A stretch of 64,000 nt of DNA. It comes from Thiomicrorhabdus sp963677355. GTDB taxonomy: Bacteria > Pseudomonadota > Gammaproteobacteria > Thiomicrospirales > Thiomicrospiraceae. Both the position numbers and the translations under genes were made by a program. Positions 43,228 through 52,199 of this stretch are shown in pieces; position 1 is the stretch's first letter; each line of letters begins with the position of its first letter. A model generated the notes under the pieces. It was not told the origin of the DNA. It saw nothing but the letters and a program-made list of their open reading frames with translations, and did no database searches. The stretch covers positions 1-64,000 of the forward strand of contig CAXXXQ010000004.1 in NCBI GenBank assembly GCA_963677355.2. The letters are read 5' to 3'.

Positions 43228-44079
43228 ATGACTCAAGAAACAAATCCAAAAGAAAAAATACTGGCCAAGGCGATCAGCAATATGCTGAAGCCTTTGGTGC
43301 GCTTGTTAATTCATCAAGATATTACCTATGTCGGTTTACAAAACCTATTAAAAAGGACCTATGTTGAAGTCGCCGAAGAGTCATGCGCGATTGAAAACAA
43401 GCGGCTGACGGATAGCCGCATTAGCCTGATTACCGGTATTCATCGCGGTGACGTCAAACGTATCCGTACCGAAAGCCTAAAACAGCCGACCGAAAAAGAG
43501 CTCAAGGCCAGCTTAAGCTCTCAACTAATGTCAATTTGGGTGGGTCATCAGGGCTATCTGGACGACAATGGTCGCCCCCTGCCGTTATATCGTTATCAAC
43601 ACGACGGATCGCCGTCTTTTGAGGAATTGGTTCTCTCTACATCCAAAGATAAGCATCCGCGTTCGATTTTGGACGAGTGGATTACCCAAAAACTGGTCGA
43701 AATCGTCGAAGACGACGACGTAGAAAAAATCAAATTGAATCAGATCGGCTATATTCCCGAAGAAGATTTTGAGGAAAAATTGTTCTTTGCCGGTAAAAAC
43801 ATCGGCTGCCATTTGACGACTGTCGCACACAACCTTGAGAATAGAACCCCGGCCATTTTCGACCGCGCGGTTTATTACACCAATTTAACGGACGATTCTA
43901 TCCATGAAATAGAGACCTTGGCAAACCACAAAATGATGGAAGTACTTACCGAAATCAACCAACTGGCAAGCCAACTTCAAGAACAGGACAAAGGTAAGCC
44001 GAATAACGATCACGAGATGCATTTAGGCGGCTATTTTAACCACTCCGTTATCAACCCTAAGAATGGTAGCTCTGATTAA
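43228..44079 (+). CDS. DUF6502 family protein
   Basis: A 283-residue soluble protein matching the DUF6502 family: ISNMLKPLVRLLIHQDITYVG, QNLLKRTYVEVAEES, RLTDSRISLITGIHRGDVKRI in the first 85 residues. This N-terminal section looks like a helix-turn-helix domain (the RxISLITGIHRGDVKR block being the recognition region), which would suggest a DNA-binding protein, but no family member has been assigned a target here. The C-terminal region is charged. It lies between a beta-barrel gene and a DUF5666 lipoprotein gene in a tight cluster. Confidence 0.82.
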   Translation: MTQETNPKEKILAKAISNMLKPLVRLLIHQDITYVGLQNLLKRTYVEVAEESCAIENKRLTDSRISLITGIHRGDVKRIRTESLKQPTEKELKASLSSQLMSIWVGHQGYLDDNGRPLPLYRYQHDGSPSFEELVLSTSKDKHPRSILDEWITQKLVEIVEDDDVEKIKLNQIGYIPEEDFEEKLFFAGKNIGCHLTTVAHNLENRTPAIFDRAVYYTNLTDDSIHEIETLANHKMMEVLTEINQLASQLQEQDKGKPNNDHEMHLGGYFNHSVINPKNGSSD

Positions 44080-44093
44080 TCAGGGTGGTCTCT

Positions 44094-45026
44094 ATGAACA
44101 ATTACAATTCATCACTATCAAAAGTTACTACACTGCTTGTCAAATGGGTCGGCGTGGCACTGATCGCCGCATCATTGGCAGCTTGTCAGCTGCCTTTTTT
44201 CAGCAAACCGGAAAGCGCTCCCGCCACTAAACCTAAGCAAGAGGTAAAAGTAGCCGAAAATACTTCTGGTTTCGGCGGAACCGGAAAAGTCGAAGTGGCT
44301 CAGAGCAAACAGACTGAAAATACAACCCAACTTGCGGAAGGTTCCGGATTCGGCGGCACAGGTATTATTGGTACCATTACCGAATTCGGCAGTATCTGGG
44401 TCAATGGCATTGAGGTGGAATATCCGGAAAATGTCACTGTCAAATCAAATCTACTCGCCGACGACAATTTGCAAATCGGACAACAAGTGATCGTCGAAAC
44501 TGTGATTGACAAGGTGATTCCGTGGACCGCCAATATCGAGATCTACTACCCCTTAGCCGGTAAAATCGAACGGGTTAAATCCGATCATATTGTGATTGAC
44601 GGCAAAACCGTGTTTATCTCTAAAGAGACCAAAGTAGCCGAAGGATTGAAAATCGAGGTGGGACAATATGTCGCAGTCAACGGTTACCCAAATTTAGACC
44701 AGAGCTGGAATGCAACCTTGTTGAGCCACAACCCGACCAAGAAACATCTGTTCCAGAATGTACCGAAAGTAGGCTTCAGCAAACAGGTTAGACAGCTTAA
44801 TATCCAAACGACCAAATCGCAGTTGGCCGACTGGGATCAGCAGTTCTCGGGATTACCGATCAATCTGATTCAAACCGGCAGCCAACCGAACAACCAACAC
44901 TACCTGTTGACGGCAGAAATCCGTAACGGGGAAATCATGAGCTATCACCTTCAGCAATATAATCTTGCCGTCGGTGACAACAAGCACACCATCGAAAAAG
45001 AAAAAACGAGCTTGCCGGATAAATAA
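44094..45026 (+). CDS. DUF5666 domain lipoprotein
   Basis: A 310-residue lipoprotein with lipobox LAAC (C31). The mature part contains two copies of GFGGTG (near residues 59 and 87) and two OB-like DUF5666 segments, with GTITEFGSIWVNGIEVEYP and IERVKSDHIVIDGKTVFIS. DUF5666 domains occur in exported proteins of unknown role, often near DUF6502. The start at ATG 44094 follows AGGG eight bases upstream. It is the last gene before the BaeSR-like system but does not overlap it. Confidence 0.8.
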   Translation: MNNYNSSLSKVTTLLVKWVGVALIAASLAACQLPFFSKPESAPATKPKQEVKVAENTSGFGGTGKVEVAQSKQTENTTQLAEGSGFGGTGIIGTITEFGSIWVNGIEVEYPENVTVKSNLLADDNLQIGQQVIVETVIDKVIPWTANIEIYYPLAGKIERVKSDHIVIDGKTVFISKETKVAEGLKIEVGQYVAVNGYPNLDQSWNATLLSHNPTKKHLFQNVPKVGFSKQVRQLNIQTTKSQLADWDQQFSGLPINLIQTGSQPNNQHYLLTAEIRNGEIMSYHLQQYNLAVGDNKHTIEKEKTSLPDK

Positions 45027-45061
45027 CCGGCGCTCGGTTCACTTTTCACAACTCAATTAAA

Positions 45062-45078
45062 TTGCATATTTGTTGCAT
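45062..45078 (+). promoter_or_regulatory. TTGCA-N6-TTGCA direct repeat upstream of the sensor kinase gene
   Basis: Two copies of TTGCAT (45062-45067 and 45073-45078) start 11 bases apart, the spacing typical of OmpR-family response-regulator sites. A candidate -10 TATATT follows at 45100-45105. The same arrangement occurs upstream of the Spy-like gene at 47332, so this is the likely operator of the adjacent response regulator. Confidence 0.55.
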
Positions 45079-45134
45079 CTTTATAACCTTTATTTAAGTT
45101 ATATTGACACTTAGACTCACTTCGGAAAACATTC

Positions 45135-46580
45135 ATGGGTATTCGTTTAAAGTTAATCACTTTATTACTGCTTTTCGGTTTTATTGTCTTGGGAGCTCTA
45201 CTTTGGAGCAATCAATTCGTCCTACATAAAACGATGCTTCACTATGTCGATCAGCGCGATCAACAACGTCTGGAAAGACTGCAAAGCAACCTTGAAGTCT
45301 ATCTTACAGCCCAGGATATACAATCGATCGAACAAATCCCCGAAAACACCTGGCTACGTTTACTGCGCTTCTCCCACCGCATAGATTTGCGCGAAAACCC
45401 GATTCCGCTCAAATTCATCATCAAAAAAGAACCTAAAAAACGCAAAGGCCCCTTTCCTTCCGACGAGTTCGAAAGCCGTACCAGCTTGATGAATGCCCAA
45501 GGGAAAATACTATTTGGAACCAAGCTGGAAGAGACCAATTTGCGCCTGCCGATTAAACTAAACGGTAAAATTGTCGGCCAAATCGGTTATCACCCGCTAA
45601 AAGAATTAATTGAACAAACCGATATCGAATTTGCCCAGAACCAATTCAAACTACTCAGTTTAGGCGCTATTTTTGTCACCGTACTGACGCTGCTTTTGCT
45701 GTGGCCGATGGCCAACCATCTGCTTGCCCCTATTCGCCAGCTTACCGAAGCCATGAGAGACCTAACTTCCGGCAATTTCCAACACCGCCTCAGAGTGAAT
45801 CGTAAAGACGAGTTCGGAGAACTGCAACGCGACGTCAACCACTTGGCAAAAACCTTGGAAGCTTCCCAACAGAGTCGCAATCAGTGGATTGCCGATATCT
45901 CCCATGAACTGCGCACGCCCTTGACGGTATTGAATGGCTCGATTGAAGCCATGCGCGACGGCATCCGCCCGATGAACGCCGCAGCTTTGGACAGCCTGCA
46001 TCAAGAAGTTGCTTTATTACAGAGATTGATCGAAGACCTCTACCAACTGAGCTTGAGTGATCTAGGCGCTTTGCAATACTCGATGCAATCTCTGGATATC
46101 AGCAGCCTGATACGTAAAACGGCTGCTCAGTTTGAAGACAAGGCAAGACAAAAAGGCCTCAACCTACAAATCACCAAATTTGAAAACCGCGCCCGAATTC
46201 AGGGAGACAGCGAACGTCTTCAACAGATGCTGAATAACCTTTTACAAAATGCGATCGACTACACTGATGCAGAGCAGGCAGATGGCTCTCAAGGTACAAT
46301 ACAGCTCAGTTTAAGTAAACAAACAGACAGCTGGATGCTCTGTATAGAAGACTCCTCTCCGGCTGTGACCGAGCAAGAGCTGGAACATCTTAAAGAGCGT
46401 TTCTTCAGGGCGGAAGCTTCCCGCAACCGCAGAACCGGAGGAACCGGTCTCGGTTTAGCCATGGTCAGTCAGGTTGTCGATGCACATGAAGGGCGATTCA
46501 ACATCGAGCTATCTGCGTTAGGCGGCCTAAAAGTCACCATAGAGCTGCCCCATGATGAACAGAATCAAGCAAAAGAGTAA
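45135..46580 (+). CDS. BaeS-like sensor histidine kinase
   Basis: A 481-residue inner-membrane kinase. Membrane segments at about 7-24 and 172-192 flank a basic periplasmic sensor domain of about 145 residues, which includes a lysine-rich loop (KKEPKKRKGPFP). A HAMP linker (about 193-245) leads to HisKA with H257 (ISHELRTPLTVLNG) and an ATPase with NLLQNAIDYT and GGTGLGLAMV. It is followed by its regulator after six bases. By organisation it corresponds to E. coli BaeS, which senses envelope stress, but the sensor domain is poorly conserved and the signal cannot be assigned. Confidence 0.9.
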   Translation: MGIRLKLITLLLLFGFIVLGALLWSNQFVLHKTMLHYVDQRDQQRLERLQSNLEVYLTAQDIQSIEQIPENTWLRLLRFSHRIDLRENPIPLKFIIKKEPKKRKGPFPSDEFESRTSLMNAQGKILFGTKLEETNLRLPIKLNGKIVGQIGYHPLKELIEQTDIEFAQNQFKLLSLGAIFVTVLTLLLLWPMANHLLAPIRQLTEAMRDLTSGNFQHRLRVNRKDEFGELQRDVNHLAKTLEASQQSRNQWIADISHELRTPLTVLNGSIEAMRDGIRPMNAAALDSLHQEVALLQRLIEDLYQLSLSDLGALQYSMQSLDISSLIRKTAAQFEDKARQKGLNLQITKFENRARIQGDSERLQQMLNNLLQNAIDYTDAEQADGSQGTIQLSLSKQTDSWMLCIEDSSPAVTEQELEHLKERFFRAEASRNRRTGGTGLGLAMVSQVVDAHEGRFNIELSALGGLKVTIELPHDEQNQAKE

Positions 46581-46586
46581 GCCGTT

Positions 46587-47276
46587 ATGAACCAAACCGT
46601 CGTTATTGTTGAAGACGAAACCAAAATTGCCGATATTCTGATCGACTATCTGCACAGCCACGGTTATCAAACCCAATACTTTGCTTCCGGTGAGGGTGTT
46701 GTCGACTGGCTGATGCAGAACCCGGCCGATTGTGTTCTGTTGGACGTCATGTTGCCGGATAGTGAACTCTATGGCGACGGCTTGGAACTATGCAAAAGCA
46801 TCCGCGGTTTCAGTTCGGTTCCGATCATGATGGTGACCGCACGTATCGAGGAACTTGACCGTATTCTCGGCTTGGAACTCGGAGCGGATGATTACATCTG
46901 CAAACCTTTCAGCCCCCGAGAGGTGGTGGCCAGAGTCAAAGCGCTATTGAGACGCTCTCAATTAGTACAAAACCCGCTACAACCAAGCAGCTGGCAACTC
47001 GACGAACAGCGTTATCAAGTGCACTATGAAAATAAAAGCACCGATCTTTCCGCTGTTGAATTTGAGATACTGCATACCCTTTCACAAGCACCGGGAAGAA
47101 TTTTCTCCCGATCACAACTGATCGACAATATCTATCACGATAATAGAGTGGTTTCCGATCGAACAATCGACAGCCATATCAAAAAACTACGTCAGAAATT
47201 AAGCTCAACTTTTGGCGAAAATGACTGGATTCAGTCCGTTTACGGTGTCGGTTATAAATTCTTACTCGAAGACTAG
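46587..47276 (+). CDS. BaeR-like response regulator
   Basis: A 229-residue OmpR-family regulator. The receiver has D10, E11, phosphoacceptor D53 in LLDVMLPD, T84 and K106. The C-terminal winged helix (about 128-226) ends with the recognition region NRVVSDRTIDSHIKKLRQKL. It is coupled to the sensor kinase gene and precedes a Spy-like chaperone gene, an arrangement that mirrors the BaeSR-spy link in E. coli. The shared direct repeat TTGCA-N6-TTGCA upstream of both transcription units fits its expected tandem binding mode. Confidence 0.93.
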   Translation: MNQTVVIVEDETKIADILIDYLHSHGYQTQYFASGEGVVDWLMQNPADCVLLDVMLPDSELYGDGLELCKSIRGFSSVPIMMVTARIEELDRILGLELGADDYICKPFSPREVVARVKALLRRSQLVQNPLQPSSWQLDEQRYQVHYENKSTDLSAVEFEILHTLSQAPGRIFSRSQLIDNIYHDNRVVSDRTIDSHIKKLRQKLSSTFGENDWIQSVYGVGYKFLLED

Positions 47277-47310
47277 CTTCCACACCAACGCCGAACCGTA
47301 CATTTACACA

Positions 47311-47347
47311 TTGCACAAACTACCATTTTGCTTGCATAAAGTTTGCA
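47311..47347 (+). promoter_or_regulatory. TTGCA direct repeats upstream of the Spy-like gene
   Basis: TTGCA occurs at 47311-47315, 47332-47336 and 47343-47347. The last two are spaced by six bases, exactly as upstream of the sensor kinase gene, and the first lies about two helical turns away. This is the predicted binding site of the BaeR-like regulator. The ATG of the chaperone gene is at 47441. Confidence 0.55.
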
Positions 47348-47440
47348 ACTTTCATTGAGAAACTAACCGCGACAAAAGCAGAAAGCCTCTCTATTTAGAG
47401 ATTCGTTTCTGCCCATTTAAATCATTCAGGAGAGATTCCA

Positions 47441-47836
47441 ATGAAAAAGTTAACTACCTTAGTCACCGCGCTTACTTTAAGCTCACTGTCATTTGGCGCC
47501 TATGCCTATAACCATAACGATGACGATTTCTTTAAAAATGAACGCGGTGCTTATTCAGTTAAAGACAAAAAATGCCACGGTCATTTTGATCGTAAATCTT
47601 TCTACCAATCCAGCCCGGAACAGCGTCAAGCAAAAATGGAAAAACGCATTGAACGTAAAGTACAACGCATGGCGGAAAGACTTGATTTAACCGAGAAACA
47701 GCAACATAAATTAAAAAAGATCTTAAAACACAAAGCGCTCAAGAAAATGGAGCTGCGAAAAGAAACCCGTCAACAGGTTAGAGAGCTATTAACGCCGCAA
47801 CAACGGGAACAGATGAAAAAGAATTATCGAACCTAA
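47441..47836 (+). CDS. Spy/CpxP-family periplasmic chaperone
   Basis: A 131-residue exported, strongly basic helical protein. The signal peptide is residues 1-22 (ending AYA-YN). The two family motifs LTEKQ (83-87) and LTPQQ (117-121) are present, so it belongs to the LTxxQ family with Spy and CpxP, ATP-independent chaperones of the periplasm. An acidic stretch of four aspartates near the N-terminus precedes the helical part. It has a strong AGGAGAG SD. Its position after a BaeSR-like system suggests induction by envelope stress. Confidence 0.9.
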   Translation: MKKLTTLVTALTLSSLSFGAYAYNHNDDDFFKNERGAYSVKDKKCHGHFDRKSFYQSSPEQRQAKMEKRIERKVQRMAERLDLTEKQQHKLKKILKHKALKKMELRKETRQQVRELLTPQQREQMKKNYRT

Positions 47837-47848
47837 TACTGAATTCAA

Positions 47849-48550
47849 TCAGTTGAATGTTCTGATATTCCCTTTGTTTTTCTTTTTCTTCAGCTTCGTA
47901 CCTTTAGGCGCTTGATAGCGCTGGTGCGGAGCTTCTTCTATTTTAGGACGTTCGAAATCCATCCACCCGTCCAGTTTATCCCACACTTCTTCCAAGCCTT
48001 GTTTATTCAGAGAGGAAAACAACTGCACCGTTGCATGGGGATAGCGTTCGTCAATGAGCTTTTTCATTCTCAACAGACTTGCACTGGCCGGTCCCTTTTT
48101 CAACTTATCCGATTTAGTCAGCAGAACATGAACCGGTAAACCGATATCTCGAGTCCAGTCCAACATAACCAGATCAATATCGGTCGGCTCCATTCTTGAA
48201 TCGATCAACAGAATCAATCCCTTTAAAGCTTCTCGTTCTTCAATATACTGGGTCAGCCCCGCTTCCCAAGCTTGTTTCAACTTAACATTAACCTTGGCAA
48301 ATCCGTAACCCGGTAAATCGATCAAAGCTCGGCTTTCGTCAACCGGGAAAAAATTGATCAATTGTGTTCTTCCCGGTGTCTTACTGGTTCTTGCCAAACT
48401 TTTCTGAGAGGTAATTACATTCAAGGCACTCGATTTACCGGCGTTAGAGCGCCCGGCAAAGGCAACTTCATGAGTCATTTCTTCAGGACAAAGATCGATT
48501 GTCGGCACACTCTTCAAATAGGCGGCTTGTTGATAGAGAGGATGTTGCAT
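47849..48550 (-). CDS. engB: Ribosome biogenesis GTPase EngB (YsxC/YihA)
   Basis: A 233-residue GTPase required for 50S assembly in many bacteria. The P-loop GRSNAGKS is at 33-40, followed by a G2 region (TPGRTQLINFF), G3 DLPGYGFAKV and G4 LLTKSD. The C-terminal 25 residues are lysine-rich (GTKLKKKKNKGNIR). Length is normal for the longer Gammaproteobacterial form. It is transcribed divergently from the cytochrome c biogenesis genes and converges on the Spy-like gene. Confidence 0.94.
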   Translation of the reverse strand: MQHPLYQQAAYLKSVPTIDLCPEEMTHEVAFAGRSNAGKSSALNVITSQKSLARTSKTPGRTQLINFFPVDESRALIDLPGYGFAKVNVKLKQAWEAGLTQYIEEREALKGLILLIDSRMEPTDIDLVMLDWTRDIGLPVHVLLTKSDKLKKGPASASLLRMKKLIDERYPHATVQLFSSLNKQGLEEVWDKLDGWMDFERPKIEEAPHQRYQAPKGTKLKKKKNKGNIRTFN

Positions 48551-48790
48551 AGTTTTATTGTTTTCCTAACCGGGTTAATTAACCAGACATGCTGTGAGTT
48601 TAAGTATTTATGCCTGAAAAGCGGACAGAAACCTTGGTTTTACTGGGTGTTTGCTACTCAAAAGAATGCTATTTTAATACTTTATCAATGTTTTACATAA
48701 GTATATACTCTATCCTATTTTTTACATTTTCTATCTGGCTGAACAAAGAAGCTTTATCGGCGCTTATCCAGAGCGAACAGAACAAAGACT

Positions 48791-50860
48791 ATGACAACAC
48801 AAATAGAATCGGCAAACTCTCAGGCAACGCCGCCTGAAAAAAACCCTAATAACAAACAGAAAGCGAAAAAACCAGGCGTTTTTCTAAACTTTTTAGGCTC
48901 AATGAACCTGGCAGTTACCCTGCTGGTTATGCTTTCGATTGCTTCGGTAATCGGAACGGTATTGCAACAAAACCAAACCGTTCAGGATTACATCATCAAG
49001 TTCGGGCCTTTCTGGGCCGAAGTATTCAATATGCTCGGACTGTTCCACGTCTATGGTGCCGCTTGGTTTGTTCTGGTTCTGTTGTTCTTACTGGTCTCTA
49101 CCAGTGTCTGTGTCACCCGCAATACGCCGACATTCATTCAAGACATGAAGCAATTCAGTGAAAAACTGTCTAAAAATGCTCTAAAACATCAACCGAACAA
49201 AGCCGAATTTTCAACCGATCTGCCGATGGAACAGCAACAAGGTTATGCTAAAGCTCTGTTGGAACATAACGGCTATAAAACCAAGATTCATCAGCGTGAA
49301 GACGGTAGCGTCACCGTAGCCGGCTTGAAAGGCCAATTCAATCGCTTAGGTTATTTCTTTACCCACATTTCAATCATTATTATCTGTATCGGCGGTCTGC
49401 TCGACAGTAACCTGTTACTTAAATATCGCGAACTAACCGGCGACTTAAAACCGGAAACCCGTTCGGTCAGTCTGGATCAGATCGGTCAAGAATCTTGGTT
49501 GGGTCCGGAAAACCTCTCGTTCCGAGGTAGCGTCAACGTACCGGAAGGAGAAAAAACCGATGTCCTTTTCCTACCTTATGAAAACGGTTATCTAGTTCAG
49601 AAACTGCCGTTTACTGTCGTCAATAAAGACTTTCAGATCGAATATTACGATACCGGAATGCCAAAATCGTTCAAAAGTGATTTGATTCTTCATGCCCCGG
49701 ATTTGGACGAACCTATTCACCAGACCATCGAAGTAAATAAACCGCTTTATTACAAAAACTATGCGATTTATCAATCTTCCTTCGGAGACGGAGGCACCAA
49801 GCTTAAATTGAAAGTTCATCCGCTGCTTTCGCCAATTGAAAACCCTCTGTCATTGCAAACCAATATCAATAAAACCGAACCGTTGAAAACGCCGGTCGGC
49901 GTTTTTAAAGCCGAGTTTAATGACTTTAAGATGCATAACATCGTACCGGCTACGGAAGAAGAAAAAGCGCTAACCGGTAAAAAAATGCATAACAACGGAC
50001 CGACCATTATTTTCAAGGTACGTAACGATCAAGGTAAAGCTTGGGAATACGAGAACTATATGCTGCCAAGCAAACAAGAAGGTCGCTGGTTCTTCATGAC
50101 CGGTGTGCGGACTTCCAATGCCGCCCCTTTCCGGTACCTATTTATCCCTGCCGATATGGAGCGTAAAAAAACGCGTTTCTTTAAATACTTGGCGATGATC
50201 AATAACCCGCTAAAGACTAAGGAAATTATACAAAAACACTTCCCGAAAGGGCCTGACATGTCTGAAAAAACCTACCAAACACAGGTGCGCCTGATGGAGC
50301 AACTGGTAGCGCTTTTCCGCGGGAAAGGTTTCAACGGCATCACCGATTTCGTTTCCAAGAATGTGCCGAAAGAAGACCAAGAAAAAGTCTCGGATTTCTA
50401 TTTCTCGCAGACCAGTTTTGTTCTACAGACGCTCTACATGGAACTGTTAAAACAGGAAGGCCAAGTCAAAACGGTGAATGATGAAATCTCAGAGTTTAAT
50501 AAAATTTGGTTTGAAGACACTTTAAACACCATCTCCGGTCTATCTGCATATGGTCCGCCAATGTACTTTGAAATCGAAAGCTTTACCGAAATTCAAGCAA
50601 CCGGCCTACAGATTACTAAATCACCCGGTAAAGACGTGGTTTATTTTGGTAGTGCTCTGCTGATCATCGGAGTGTTCTTCCTGTTCTATCTAAGACAGCG
50701 TAGAGTATGGATTCATATTGAAGATAAAAGCGATGAAAATGGGCTGAACGTAACCATGGCAGCCAAAGACAACAAGAATTTACCTGAAACCGCCAAAGAA
50801 TTTGAAACCTTGGTGACCCAGGTTAAAGACTATAATAGAAAAGTTTCAGAAACTTCATAA
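48791..50860 (+). CDS. resB: Cytochrome c biogenesis protein ResB
   Basis: A 689-residue membrane protein of System II cytochrome c maturation (ResB/Ccs1). Four membrane segments are visible: about 37-56 (MNLAVTLLVMLSIASVIGTV), 88-110, 192-210 and 617-640, with a long periplasmic domain between the last two. Together with CcsA it moves haem to the periplasm and attaches it to apocytochrome c. The start lacks a strong SD, so the start is moderately certain. ccsA follows after 16 bases and dsbA after a further gap. Confidence 0.93.
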   Translation: MTTQIESANSQATPPEKNPNNKQKAKKPGVFLNFLGSMNLAVTLLVMLSIASVIGTVLQQNQTVQDYIIKFGPFWAEVFNMLGLFHVYGAAWFVLVLLFLLVSTSVCVTRNTPTFIQDMKQFSEKLSKNALKHQPNKAEFSTDLPMEQQQGYAKALLEHNGYKTKIHQREDGSVTVAGLKGQFNRLGYFFTHISIIIICIGGLLDSNLLLKYRELTGDLKPETRSVSLDQIGQESWLGPENLSFRGSVNVPEGEKTDVLFLPYENGYLVQKLPFTVVNKDFQIEYYDTGMPKSFKSDLILHAPDLDEPIHQTIEVNKPLYYKNYAIYQSSFGDGGTKLKLKVHPLLSPIENPLSLQTNINKTEPLKTPVGVFKAEFNDFKMHNIVPATEEEKALTGKKMHNNGPTIIFKVRNDQGKAWEYENYMLPSKQEGRWFFMTGVRTSNAAPFRYLFIPADMERKKTRFFKYLAMINNPLKTKEIIQKHFPKGPDMSEKTYQTQVRLMEQLVALFRGKGFNGITDFVSKNVPKEDQEKVSDFYFSQTSFVLQTLYMELLKQEGQVKTVNDEISEFNKIWFEDTLNTISGLSAYGPPMYFEIESFTEIQATGLQITKSPGKDVVYFGSALLIIGVFFLFYLRQRRVWIHIEDKSDENGLNVTMAAKDNKNLPETAKEFETLVTQVKDYNRKVSETS

Positions 50861-50876
50861 CAAGAAGGGCTAGGTT

Positions 50877-52067
50877 ATGCAAAGTAATACACAAACTGAA
50901 AATTACATGGATGAATTCAATTCATCTGAAAAGTCTCCGATCTCAATCCGGGATATTGCATGGGGACTATTTGTCGCCGTCGCGGCATTCTATGGCTGGT
51001 ATGAATACGGCAGCCTAATGGATGTCTACGAAGACGGTATTCTCATCGGCACCGCTATCGGTTTGATTGCTTTAGGGCGTTTCTGGCCGAGTATCCAGCC
51101 TTTGACGCTTTGGGTGACAGGCATGACCTTAATTGCTTTGTGGACTTATCATTCCCACGGCAATGTCATCGCCGCCAGTGAGCAGGCATTCTTCTTGAAG
51201 TTCCTGGTATCAAGCCAATCCGCGATCATGTGGATGAGTGCTCTATTCGTTCTCTCAACCGCCGCTTACTTTTTTGCCGTTTTCACCAAATCTGAATTCG
51301 CTGGCAAAACCGCCACCACGATGGTCTGGAGTGCGGTAACCTTTGGCTTGGTAGGAATGATGGTTCGCTGGAGAGAGTCCTACATCATTAACTTCGACTA
51401 CGGCCATATTCCGGTCAGTTCACTTTATGAAGTGTTCATTCTGTTTGTCGTTCTAACCGGTCTGATCTATCTTTACTACGAACAGAAATACAAAACCCGT
51501 GCCTTAGGCGGTTTTGTCATGCTGGTGATCAGTGCGGCAGTGGCTTTCCTGCTATGGTACACCTTCGACCGTCAAGCACACGTGATTCAACCCTTAGTTC
51601 CGGCTCTAAAAAGTTACTGGATGAAGATCCACGTGCCGGCCAACTTCATTGGTTACGGTGCTTTCTCGATTGCCGCCATGATCGGTTTGGCTTATCTGTT
51701 GACCAAACGCGCCCTTGAGAAAAATCCTCAAAGCCGCTTTGCCAATGCAATGCCGTCATTGGAAGTGATGGATGACTTGATGTATAAAAACATCGCCTTA
51801 GGTTTCGCCTTCTTTACCATTGCCACCGTCTTAGGAGCAATGTGGGCAGCAGAAGCTTGGGGTGGTTACTGGTCTTGGGACCCTAAAGAGACGTGGGCAT
51901 TGATTGTTTGGTTGAACTATGCGGCTTGGTTACATATTCGTATGTCTAAAGGCTGGCGTGGTGCGCCAATGGCTTGGTGGGCACTGATTGGTCTGCTGGT
52001 GACCACATTCGCTTTCTTGGGCGTTAATATGTTCCTGTCCGGTTTACACTCATACGGTGAACTTTAA
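50877..52067 (+). CDS. ccsA: Cytochrome c biogenesis protein CcsA
   Basis: A 396-residue polytopic protein (CcsB/ResC of other schemes) that carries the WWD-type haem-binding motif: WGGYWSWDPKETWALIVWLN begins at residue 328. Eight hydrophobic segments are predicted. It forms the haem channel with ResB. A good SD (AGAAGGG) and the close spacing show cotranscription with resB. It is followed by an exported DsbA-type oxidoreductase gene, useful for disulfide chemistry on the CxxCH motifs of apocytochromes. Confidence 0.95.
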   Translation: MQSNTQTENYMDEFNSSEKSPISIRDIAWGLFVAVAAFYGWYEYGSLMDVYEDGILIGTAIGLIALGRFWPSIQPLTLWVTGMTLIALWTYHSHGNVIAASEQAFFLKFLVSSQSAIMWMSALFVLSTAAYFFAVFTKSEFAGKTATTMVWSAVTFGLVGMMVRWRESYIINFDYGHIPVSSLYEVFILFVVLTGLIYLYYEQKYKTRALGGFVMLVISAAVAFLLWYTFDRQAHVIQPLVPALKSYWMKIHVPANFIGYGAFSIAAMIGLAYLLTKRALEKNPQSRFANAMPSLEVMDDLMYKNIALGFAFFTIATVLGAMWAAEAWGGYWSWDPKETWALIVWLNYAAWLHIRMSKGWRGAPMAWWALIGLLVTTFAFLGVNMFLSGLHSYGEL

Positions 52068-52199
52068 AGCTTAAATTAGCTTGTATAGATTTCTATCGCC
52101 TTTCTAAGCGTAAATGACCTTTGCACTAATTAAGGAAATAGAAGTCTTAAATGCCGTCTACACAACACAAAGAGTTTGGTTTTTACAAAGGGAATAGAA

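Noticed and set aside
48610..48837. A 75-codon open frame before resB
   Set aside because: AT-rich leader sequence overlapping the resB start; no SD and no recognisable protein.
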